A DNA stretch of 41,698 bases from assembly GCA_964570205.1 (NCBI GenBank), contig CAZMXI010000012.1, forward strand, positions 1 through 41,698. The letters run 5' to 3'. Positions 16,243 through 23,790 of the stretch are shown here, piece by piece; position 1 is the stretch's first letter, and every line of letters begins with the position of its first letter. The DNA is from CAZMXI01 sp964570205. Lineage in GTDB: Bacteria > Planctomycetota > Phycisphaerae > Tepidisphaerales > Tepidisphaeraceae. The position numbers and the translations under genes were made by a program. The notes beneath the pieces were generated by a model, which saw only the letters and a list, made by a program, of their open reading frames with translations, had not been told where the DNA came from and did not search any database.

Positions 16243-16893
16243 ATGAAACCATCGAATTTTCCCGTCCGCAGATGCATCGCCCCGCTTGCTGCCGCAATCC
16301 TGATGCTGACGATCGCCGCTTGCGCGTCCAAGTCCGCCAGGCAGGACAGCGACGCGGGCGATGGCGGGAAGGCCGTGGCCGCCGTCACGCCTGACAAGGC
16401 GAAGACCCCGGCCGTGGCGCTGCCAACGATCCGCGTCAAGGCCGGCGCAGATGCGGACCTCACCGATTCCCAGGGAATCAAGTGGTCTGCTGACATTGGC
16501 TTTGAAGGTGGCAGCACCATAGACCGCCCGGACCTTGTGGTCACCGGCACCAAGACCCCCGAGCTCTATCGCTCCGAGCGGTACTCCATGGACGCCTACA
16601 GCTTCAAAGTCCCCAACGGGGCCTATGTGGTCAAGCTGCACTTTTCCGAGGATTATGAAGGCATCATGGCCGCGGAAGACCGGGTGTTCACCTATGCCCT
16701 TAGGGATGGCGACAGCAGCGGCAAGCTTATCAAGGAAGTCAAGGACTTCAGCCCCTGGAAGGCCGCTGGCGCCCAGTACAAGGCGTATGTTGACACGGTT
16801 CCTGTCAACGTAACCGGCGGTCAGATCACCATCACCTTCACTCCGCAGGTCGAGAACCCTCAGATCAACGCACTGGAAATCATCCCCCAATAG
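16243..16893 (+). CDS. Malectin-like carbohydrate-binding lipoprotein
   Basis: 216 residues. GGGAG (16231-16235) 7 bases upstream fixes the start at 16243. A lipobox TIAAC predicts a lipidated Cys27, followed by a short disordered linker and, from about residue 62, one malectin-type domain. Its conserved strands are TIRVKAGADADLTDSQGIKW, NGAYVVKLHFSEDYEG, EDRVFTYALRDG and the closing QITITFTPQVENPQINALEIIP. Malectin domains bind short glycans; this one probably holds xylan or oligosaccharides at the cell envelope. It is the first gene of the transcript that continues with the hexuronate-type transporter, URO-D protein and GH67. No catalytic signature is seen. Confidence 0.75.
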   Translation: MKPSNFPVRRCIAPLAAAILMLTIAACASKSARQDSDAGDGGKAVAAVTPDKAKTPAVALPTIRVKAGADADLTDSQGIKWSADIGFEGGSTIDRPDLVVTGTKTPELYRSERYSMDAYSFKVPNGAYVVKLHFSEDYEGIMAAEDRVFTYALRDGDSSGKLIKEVKDFSPWKAAGAQYKAYVDTVPVNVTGGQITITFTPQVENPQINALEIIPQ

Positions 16894-16992
16894 GATAGCT
16901 GGTCTGAACCGCGCCAAGTGTCGCCGGCGCCCAGGCCGTCGGGCCGCATCAATCCGTGTGGCCGTCTGGCGCATAGGAAGGAACATCTCGCT

Positions 16993-18315
16993 GTGGATAG
17001 GACTCAGTCCGACCCTCCAGCCTCGTCGCCCGCGACGCTTGCGGCCAGCGTACCTCGGCCAGGGCATTTCCGCTGGGTCATCTGCGGACTGCTGTTTCTT
17101 GCCACCACGATCAACTACGTTGATCGCGGAGTTTTCGGCGTACTCGAGCCGGAGTTGCAGAAGACCATCGGCTGGACCGCCACACAGTTCGGCGACATCA
17201 ATGCGGCCTTCAACGTCGCCTATGCGATCGGCTTCCTCTTTTTTGGGCGTTTGATCGACCGCGTTGGAACGCGCTGGGGGTATGCGGTGTCACTGGCCTT
17301 CTGGAGCATTGCCGCGGCCGGTCACGCGCTGGCGCGGACGCCCCTGGGGTTCGGCATTGCCCGTTTCTGTCTTGGGCTGGGCGAGGCTGGGAACTTCCCC
17401 GCAGCGGTCAAAACGACCGCCGAGTGGTTCCCGCGCCGTGAACGTGCATTGGCGACGGGACTGTTCAACGCCGGGTCCAATGTCGGCGCCATCATTGCCC
17501 CGCTGGCCGTGCCTCTCATCGCGTTGTGGTGGGACTGGCGATGGGCGTTTGTCCTGACGGGACTTGCGGGATTAACCTGGCTGATCCTCTGGCTGCCGCT
17601 CTACCGCAGGCCGGCCGATCATCCCCTGTTGAGTGAGGCCGAACTGGCCTATATCCAGGGGGATGACGAGCCGCCTGCTCCGTCAGTCCCCTGGCGCAAG
17701 TTATTCCCGCACCGCCAGACATGGGCCTTTGCGGCCGGCAAGTTCCTCACCGATCCGATCTGGTGGTTCTACCTATTCTGGTCGGCCAAGTTCTTCGCCG
17801 ACAAGTTCAATGTTGATCTCAAGCACATCGGGCCGCCGCTGGTGGTAATCTACCTGCTGGCCGACATCGGCAGCATCCTTGGCGGATGGCTCTCTTCATC
17901 CCTGCTCAAGCGAGGCTGGTCGGCCAACGCGGCGCGAAAGACGGCCATGTTCATCTGCGCCCTCTGCGTCTTGCCGGTGATCTGGGCGCCGGTCGTCTCG
18001 AACATGTGGCTGGCGGTGTTCTTCATCGGCCTGGCGGCGGCGGCCCACCAGGGCTACTCTGCGAACCTGTTCACGCTGACGTCCGACATGTTCCCGCGCA
18101 ACGCAGTGGCTTCGGTGGTCGGGATCGGGGGCATGGCTGGCGCGGTGTCCGGGATTCTCATGAACATGGCAGCGGGCCGGATCAAGGACCTGACCGGCAG
18201 CTATCTGGCCATGTTCATCATGGCGGGCAGCGTGTATCTGCTGGCGCTGCTCGCCGTCCATGCGCTGGCTCCACGATTGAAGCCCGCGGAACTCGGAGGC
18301 GGTATAGGACCATGA
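16993..18315 (+). CDS. MFS transporter, anion:cation symporter (ExuT-like hexuronate) family
   Basis: About 440 residues from GTG 16993, which has GGAAGGA about 10 bases upstream; a GTG at 16918 would add 25 residues that do not look transporter-like. Twelve helices are predicted. Family features are INYVDRGVFGVL in helix 1, FFGRLIDRVGTRWGYAVSL after helix 2, GLGEAGNFPAAVKTTAEWFPRRERALATG across helices 4-5, and a short central loop. These match the ACS group (ExuT, GudP, GarP) for hexuronates and aldarates. With GH67 two genes downstream, the likely cargo is glucuronate, 4-O-methylglucuronate or aldouronic acids. Its TGA overlaps the next ATG (ATGA), giving translational coupling. Confidence 0.84.
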   Translation: MDRTQSDPPASSPATLAASVPRPGHFRWVICGLLFLATTINYVDRGVFGVLEPELQKTIGWTATQFGDINAAFNVAYAIGFLFFGRLIDRVGTRWGYAVSLAFWSIAAAGHALARTPLGFGIARFCLGLGEAGNFPAAVKTTAEWFPRRERALATGLFNAGSNVGAIIAPLAVPLIALWWDWRWAFVLTGLAGLTWLILWLPLYRRPADHPLLSEAELAYIQGDDEPPAPSVPWRKLFPHRQTWAFAAGKFLTDPIWWFYLFWSAKFFADKFNVDLKHIGPPLVVIYLLADIGSILGGWLSSSLLKRGWSANAARKTAMFICALCVLPVIWAPVVSNMWLAVFFIGLAAAAHQGYSANLFTLTSDMFPRNAVASVVGIGGMAGAVSGILMNMAAGRIKDLTGSYLAMFIMAGSVYLLALLAVHALAPRLKPAELGGGIGP

Positions 18316-19340
18316 ACGACGAACAATGGAGGATTCTGCGCGATCTGGTGTGCCATGGGACGGTCCCCGCCAATCCCGTAACGGGTTTCATCATCGACAG
18401 TCCATGGCTTCCGAACTGGCACGGGGTCAGCGTCGCCGACTATCTGGCCCACGATGATGTCTGGTTCGAGGCAAACTGCAGGGCCATTGAAGCGTTCCCC
18501 TCGACAACGTTCCTCCCCGGCTTCTGGGCCGAGTACGGCATGTGCACGGAACCTTCAGCCTTCGGCACTCGCTGCGTGTTCCCGGAGAATGAGTTCCCGT
18601 TCGCACATCCGGTGATCCAGCATGTCGAGCACGTAGACCGGATCGTCGAGCCAGATCCTACCACCGACGGACTGCTCCCGTTCGTTCTCAAGCGACTGAA
18701 ATGGGCGGAGCCTCGCATCAGGGCTAAGGGGCATGCCATCCGGTTCTCCGTCTCGCGCGGGCCGCTGAATGTCGCATCGTTCCTGATGGGCAACACCGAA
18801 TTCCTGATGGCGATCAAGACCGACCCCGATCGCATGCGCCTGCTGCTGGGCATGATCACGTCGTTTCTGAAAAAGTGGCATCTCGTGCAGCAGCGTGCGT
18901 TTCCAACCATCGAGGGAATGATGGTCCTGGATGACATCGTGGGCTTCGTCGGCGAGGCGGATTTCCGCGAATTCGCCCTGCCCTATCTCAAGGATCTCTA
19001 TGCCATCGATGTTCCGGTCAAGTTCTTTCACAACGACGCCGATTGCGCAGTTTCAGCCCGGTTCTACCCGGAAATCGGCATTAATCTCTACAATCCCGGC
19101 ATCCAGCGGACCATCGCGCAGATCCGGGCGTGGACCGGGCCGCAGATGACGATCCTGGGCAGCATTCCGCCGCGCGATGTCCTGGCCGGCGGCACACCTG
19201 ACGATGTCTCTCGCGCAGTTCGGGAACAGCGAAGATCGCTACCGGCCGGGATGCGCATCATCCATTCGTGCGCTGGCGGCATGCCGCCCGGGGTCCCCAC
19301 GGAGAACCTACGAGCGTTTCTTCAGGCCGCGTGTGACTGA
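18312..19340 (+). CDS. URO-D-fold protein (uroporphyrinogen decarboxylase/corrinoid methyltransferase superfamily)
   Basis: 342 residues starting at the ATG that overlaps the transporter stop. The C-terminal half is the superfamily barrel: MVLDDIVGFVGEADFREFALPYLKDLY (about 204-230), VPVKFFHND (His240, Asp242), INLYNPGI (257-264) and HSCAGGMPPGVPTENLRAF (Cys320). Methyltransferases of this fold (MtaA/MtbA/CmuA) bind zinc with His-x-Cys and a Cys about 75 residues later. Here the set reads His-x-Asp and Cys 78 residues on, so a variant metal site is possible. Residues typical of true HemE are not evident and the context is not heme synthesis. Coupled to a hexuronate-type transporter and followed by GH67, it may act on a methylated uronate. 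No corrinoid protein gene is in the window, so the function is open. Confidence 0.75.
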   Translation: MNDEQWRILRDLVCHGTVPANPVTGFIIDSPWLPNWHGVSVADYLAHDDVWFEANCRAIEAFPSTTFLPGFWAEYGMCTEPSAFGTRCVFPENEFPFAHPVIQHVEHVDRIVEPDPTTDGLLPFVLKRLKWAEPRIRAKGHAIRFSVSRGPLNVASFLMGNTEFLMAIKTDPDRMRLLLGMITSFLKKWHLVQQRAFPTIEGMMVLDDIVGFVGEADFREFALPYLKDLYAIDVPVKFFHNDADCAVSARFYPEIGINLYNPGIQRTIAQIRAWTGPQMTILGSIPPRDVLAGGTPDDVSRAVREQRRSLPAGMRIIHSCAGGMPPGVPTENLRAFLQAACD

Positions 19341-19364
19341 TGCAAATACCCCAGGGCGTCGCCT

Positions 19365-22316
19365 ATGAATACCGGCTTCAAGTTCATCATCTCTGTCGTC
19401 TTGGTTCTCCAGTTCTCGGCGGGAGCGGGGTTGCGTGCGGAGGATGGTTATCGCCTCTGGCTCCGATACGATCCGCTGCCGGCCGAAAAGGCGGAGCAGT
19501 ATCGGGCATCTATCGCGGCCGTAGTGGCGCCGGGCGACTCGTCAACACTGCAGGCGATTCGCCGCGAGCTTGCTGAAGGCTGTTTGGGCCTGCTCGCCCG
19601 CGCCGTGCCCGCCACGAACGATGTCGATCGCGATGGCACGGTCGTTGTCGGCACGCCGAGGAGCGCCCCCGCCATCGCTGCACTGCGGATCGACGAGCAA
19701 CTCGCGAATATTGGCCCCGAGGGCTATCTGATCCGCTCGGTCAAGATCCGCGGCCGTGCGGCTATCGTGATCGCCTCGCAGAGTGAAGTCGGCGCCCTCT
19801 ACGGCACATTTCACTTCCTTCGCCTCGTGCAGACGCTGCAGCCGATGGACACACTGAACGTGAACGAAAGGCCTCGGCTCGGCCTGCGTGTGCTCAACCA
19901 TTGGGACAACCTCAGCGGCTCGATCGAGCGCGGCTACGCCGGGCGCTCGCTGTGGAACTGGCCGGCGCTGCCCGGGACGGTCGACCCGCGGCTGCGCGAC
20001 TACGCCCGAGCGAACGCGTCCATCGGCATCAACGGATCGGTCCTCAACAATGTCAACGCCAGTGCCCAGAGCCTGAGCCCGGAATACCTGCGAAAAGCCG
20101 CGGCTGTCGCCGATACGCTGCGTCCCTACGGCATGCGGGTTTATCTCTCGGCCCGCTTCTCAGCGCCGATCGAGCTGAGCAAACTGAAGACGGCCGACCC
20201 GCTTGACCCAGAGGTTGCGGCATGGTGGAAAACGAAAGTTGACGATATCTACAGCGTCATTCCCGACTTTGGCGGCTTCCTGGTGAAAGCCAACAGCGAG
20301 GGACAGCCCGGCCCGCTCACCTATAAGCGCACCCACGCCGATGGCGCCAACGTCCTCGCGGCCGCCCTCGCCCCCCATCGGGGCATCGTCATGTGGCGAG
20401 CCTTTGTCTATGATCCGAAACCCGGCTCCGACCGCATCGGGCAGGCTTACGACGCGCTGCAACCCTTCGACGGCCAGTTCGCCCACAACGTCCTCCTGCA
20501 GGTCAAGAATGGCCCGCTTGACTTCCAGCCGCGCGAGCCTTTCCACCCGCTGTTCGGGGCGATGCCGAAGACACCGCTCATGCCCGAACTGCAGATCACC
20601 CAGGAGTATCTCGGCCACTCCAATCACCTCGTGTTCCTCGCGCCGATGTGGCGGGAGTTCTTCGACTCCGACACCCATGCCCGAGGCGTGGGCTCGACTG
20701 TCGCCAAGGTGGTGGATGGCAGCCTCACCGGCCAGCGGCTTACCGGCATTGCCGGTGTTGCGAATACCGGCTCGGACCGCAACTGGACCGGCCACGACTT
20801 CGCACAGGCAAACTGGTATGCCTTCGGCCGTCTCGCGTGGAATCCCACCCTCCCTTCGCAGCAGATTGCCGACGAATGGACACGCATGACCCTTACGCGC
20901 GATTCCAAAGCCGCCGAGGCCATCGTCGGCATCATGCTGTCTTCGCGCGAAGCGGTGGTTGACTACATGACCCCCCTGGGCCTCGCCCATATCATGTGGA
21001 AGGGTCACCACTACGGCCCGCAGCCCTGGTGGGACAAGGAACCGCGTCCCGACTGGAATCCCACGTATTACCATCATGCCGATGCGCACGGTCTGGGCTT
21101 CGATCGCACCGGCACAGGCAGTGACGCAGTCAGCCAGTACCACCCCGGCGCGCGCGAACGATTCGCGAGCTTGAACAGCTGTCCCGAGGAGCTTCTCCTC
21201 TGGTTCCATCACGTGTCGTGGGATCACCGCCTGCCTTCGGGGCAGACGATGTGGGATGCGCTGTGCCTGCGATATCAGCGCGGGGTGAACTGGGTGCGAG
21301 AGGCGCGCAGGCAATGGGATGAGCTCTCCAGCGCCATTGATCCGGAGCGACACGCCGCGGTTGCCGCGAAGCTCACCATCCAGGAAGACGACGCCGTCTG
21401 GTGGCGCGACGCATGCCTGCTGTATTTCCAGACCTTCTCCAGGCGGCCATTCCCGGCCACCGTGGAGAAGCCGCTGCACACGCTCGAAGAGGTCATGACC
21501 AAGAGCCTTCTTGGCGCTGCGCCGGCACGAAGGCGCCCTTCGGCCGGGTCGGCCGAGCCACGAACGGACGCCAACTCCATGCTCGCCCACCGGCAACTCG
21601 TCCAGAAGGCAAGGACCGGCGGCATCGATTTGTACTTCCTTGGCGACTCGATCACCCGCCGATGGGCCTGCACCGACCCCCAGTGGTCCGCAATGCTGGC
21701 GAATTGGAAGAAGAACTTCTTCGGGTGGAACGCCGCCAATTTCGGCTGGGGCGCTGACCGCATTGAGAACATACTATGGCGCATCCAGAACGGCGAACTG
21801 GACGGCGTGAATCCCAAGGTGATCGTCATTCTTGCCGGCACGAACAACATCGGCAACAGGACTGCCGCCAACGACCGCGCTGTCGAATTGAAGGTGGCGG
21901 GCATTCTGGATGGAATGGGCGCATTGCTCAGCGCGTGCCGCGAAAAGGCGCCTGGTGCGAAGATCATCCTGATGGCAATCTTCCCCCGCAACGACAACAT
22001 GGCGGTGCTGCCGGAAATCCGCCGGGTCAATGATGGACTCGCCAGGCTTGCTGACGGCCAGACGATCTTCTTTCTGAACGTCAACGACAAGCTTGCGGAT
22101 GCGGAAGGAAATCTGTTCAACGGTATGACAGTCGACCGACTGCACCTGTCCGTTCAGGGTTATCAGGTCTGGGCGGACGGCCTGCGACCGTTGCTGACAA
22201 AGCTCCTCGGCCCGCCAGCGCAGACCGATCATGCTCCGCCGCACACAGGCGACCCGTCCGCGATTCGATTCCGTGTCCCGGCAACCCAACACGCCCCGTC
22301 GAGGGCTTCACCCTGA
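19365..22316 (+). CDS. Secreted bifunctional GH67 alpha-glucuronidase fused to SGNH esterase
   Basis: 983 residues with a signal peptide (about 1-25). Residues 28-710 form GH67: FLVKANSEGQPGP with Glu312 (acid position), QPFDGQF with Asp369 and PELQITQEYLG with Glu414 (the base pair), the same order as Glu292/Asp365/Glu393 of Cellvibrio GlcA67A. It should release (4-O-methyl)glucuronate from the non-reducing end of xylo-oligosaccharides. After a polar linker (about 715-735) comes a GDSL/SGNH hydrolase (752-945): LGDSIT with Ser762, GWGADRI, LAGTNN with Asn827, and DRLHLS with Asp924 and His927. It is probably an acetyl esterase. The last 30 residues are proline-rich. The gene follows the URO-D gene by 24 bp in the same transcript. 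Confidence 0.9.
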   Translation: MNTGFKFIISVVLVLQFSAGAGLRAEDGYRLWLRYDPLPAEKAEQYRASIAAVVAPGDSSTLQAIRRELAEGCLGLLARAVPATNDVDRDGTVVVGTPRSAPAIAALRIDEQLANIGPEGYLIRSVKIRGRAAIVIASQSEVGALYGTFHFLRLVQTLQPMDTLNVNERPRLGLRVLNHWDNLSGSIERGYAGRSLWNWPALPGTVDPRLRDYARANASIGINGSVLNNVNASAQSLSPEYLRKAAAVADTLRPYGMRVYLSARFSAPIELSKLKTADPLDPEVAAWWKTKVDDIYSVIPDFGGFLVKANSEGQPGPLTYKRTHADGANVLAAALAPHRGIVMWRAFVYDPKPGSDRIGQAYDALQPFDGQFAHNVLLQVKNGPLDFQPREPFHPLFGAMPKTPLMPELQITQEYLGHSNHLVFLAPMWREFFDSDTHARGVGSTVAKVVDGSLTGQRLTGIAGVANTGSDRNWTGHDFAQANWYAFGRLAWNPTLPSQQIADEWTRMTLTRDSKAAEAIVGIMLSSREAVVDYMTPLGLAHIMWKGHHYGPQPWWDKEPRPDWNPTYYHHADAHGLGFDRTGTGSDAVSQYHPGARERFASLNSCPEELLLWFHHVSWDHRLPSGQTMWDALCLRYQRGVNWVREARRQWDELSSAIDPERHAAVAAKLTIQEDDAVWWRDACLLYFQTFSRRPFPATVEKPLHTLEEVMTKSLLGAAPARRRPSAGSAEPRTDANSMLAHRQLVQKARTGGIDLYFLGDSITRRWACTDPQWSAMLANWKKNFFGWNAANFGWGADRIENILWRIQNGELDGVNPKVIVILAGTNNIGNRTAANDRAVELKVAGILDGMGALLSACREKAPGAKIILMAIFPRNDNMAVLPEIRRVNDGLARLADGQTIFFLNVNDKLADAEGNLFNGMTVDRLHLSVQGYQVWADGLRPLLTKLLGPPAQTDHAPPHTGDPSAIRFRVPATQHAPSRASP

Positions 22317-22855
22317 TTGGCTCGGTCACGGCCTGCGCCTCTCCGAAACTTCGATGTCCACCAATCACCTCGGATCCGGGCTTCCTCGGTCATGCCGGGG
22401 CGCAGGTTGCCTGCGCCCGCCGCAAAGAAGCGCCATCCATCCGCTCCCGCACTCACGGGGCACCACTGGACACCCCTTCGCCAACCTCGTCATCGCACCC
22501 CCCGGCGGAACACGTCATGCCTCACCGGCCTGCGGCACAGTTCGTGGAGCCTGCCGGACAGCCTGATAAACCGCCGCCGCTCACTCCACAACAGGTCGCT
22601 CATCCCCTGCCAGCGTGGCCACGTCCATCAGTCCTCCGTGGTCGACCGCACGCCATTATGCCCTGTCCGCCAGCATCGCGAGCCACGCCCATCTTTATGC
22701 GCCCGTCCCCGGCGTGATTGTGTCAGCCGTCGTATTTGCATTAAGATTGCGATAGACGAGCGAGGAATGCACACTGGCGATCGGGTGCGCAATCGAGACA
22801 TGTCGGGTCTGCGGCATGCGCGTTTGCTTGTACGTTCAGAATCACGGGAGACCCG
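22317..22855. other. 539-bp intergenic stretch without a recognisable gene
   Basis: No reading frame here looks like a real protein; those present are arginine/proline-rich by-products of GC content. A perfect hairpin lies at 22398-22418 (listed separately). The last 150 bases become locally AT-richer (around 22730-22760), as expected for a promoter of the esterase gene at 22856, but no convincing hexamer pair was found. No copy of the GGTAAACG operator is present, so the following genes may be controlled differently. Confidence 0.6.
22398..22418. repeat. Perfect inverted repeat (9-bp stem, 3-base loop)
   Basis: GGGCGCAGG, loop TTG, CCTGCGCCC. It lies about 80 bases after the GH67-SGNH stop. 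No T-run follows on either strand, so it is not a classical intrinsic terminator; it could stabilise mRNA, act as a weak terminator, or be a short dispersed palindromic element. Confidence 0.55.
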
Positions 22856-23788
22856 ATGAGACGAACCACGGCCATGCCTTCCGCCGTGCTGGCGCTTCTG
22901 ATTTCTCTCTCGCAGGCATTCGCCCAACCCTCAGAACTGCGCAGATCGTTGGCGCTGCCCGAGGGAGTCGCAGTTCACCGGAACCTCGCGTACGTGCCCC
23001 ACGGCCACGAACGCCAGAAACTGGACCTGTATCTGCCGAAAGAGGGCACACAACTGCCGCTCATCATCAACATCCATGGCGGCGCCTTCAGGGCGGGCAG
23101 CAAAGAGCAGGAGGTGCCGCTGGAGTACCTGGCGCAGGGTTATGCCGTGGCTTCAATCAACTACCGCTTGAGTCAGCATGCCAGGTTTCCGGCGCAAATT
23201 GAAGACTGTAAGGCGGCTGTGCGCTGGCTGCGGGCCCACGCGGACGAGTATCGGATTGACTCCAATCGCTTTGCGGCATGGGGCATTTCGGCCGGCGGGC
23301 ACCTTGCCGCGATGCTCGGCACCACGGGCAATACGAGGCAATTCGATGTGGGCATCTGCCTCGATCAGTCCAGCGGCGTGCAGGCCGTAGTGGACTATTT
23401 CGGACCGACGGACTTTCTGCTGATGGACGCGCATCGTCTGCCGACCGGCATGACTCACGATCCAGCCGACTCCCCGGAGTCCCAGTTCATAGGCGGCGCA
23501 ATCCAGGAAAACAGAGACAAGGCGGCCAAGGCGAATCCGATAGCTTACATCACCGCGGGCGATCCCCCGTTCCTGATCTGCCACGGCGATGCCGACCCCT
23601 TGGTGCCGCATCACCAGAGCAAGTTGCTCGAAGCCGCCCTGAAGAAGGCTGGCGTTCCCGTCACCCTGTATACGGTCAAGGGCGCGGGGCACGGCCGCTT
23701 CAACGACTCGAAAGTGCCGCAAATGACTCGCGCCTTCCTGGCCGAGCATCTGAAGTCGCATAAGCCACAGGTTGAACTGGAGAAATGA
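22856..23788 (+). CDS. Secreted alpha/beta-hydrolase, BD-FAE (feruloyl/acetylxylan esterase) type
   Basis: 310 residues; GGGAG 5 bases upstream supports the ATG at 22856. Signal peptide about 1-23 (ending QAFAQ). Oxyanion motif HGGAF (74-78), nucleophile elbow GISAGG with Ser145, Asp247 in GDADPLV and His279 in GAGHGRF form a complete catalytic triad. The fold matches the BD-FAE/esterase-lipase group, whose members cleave acetyl and feruloyl esters on arabinoxylan, and which are often misannotated as lipases. It opens a three-gene operon with GH127 and a secreted unknown, ending 2 bp before the preferred GH127 start. Removing acyl groups before arabinose release fits this arrangement. Confidence 0.84.
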   Translation: MRRTTAMPSAVLALLISLSQAFAQPSELRRSLALPEGVAVHRNLAYVPHGHERQKLDLYLPKEGTQLPLIINIHGGAFRAGSKEQEVPLEYLAQGYAVASINYRLSQHARFPAQIEDCKAAVRWLRAHADEYRIDSNRFAAWGISAGGHLAAMLGTTGNTRQFDVGICLDQSSGVQAVVDYFGPTDFLLMDAHRLPTGMTHDPADSPESQFIGGAIQENRDKAAKANPIAYITAGDPPFLICHGDADPLVPHHQSKLLEAALKKAGVPVTLYTVKGAGHGRFNDSKVPQMTRAFLAEHLKSHKPQVELEK

Positions 23789-23790
23789 TC

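Noticed and set aside
18312..19340. Heme biosynthesis uroporphyrinogen decarboxylase (HemE)
   Set aside because: Only the fold is shared; it is embedded in a uronate operon and carries a zinc-type His...Cys pattern near the C-terminus.
20160..21596. 478-codon open frame on the minus strand
   Set aside because: Antisense to the GH67 part of a protein with an intact catalytic set.
22317..22859. 180-codon frame in the intergenic gap
   Set aside because: Arg/Pro/His-rich, no ribosome site, no domain, overlaps the start of the esterase gene; judged non-coding.
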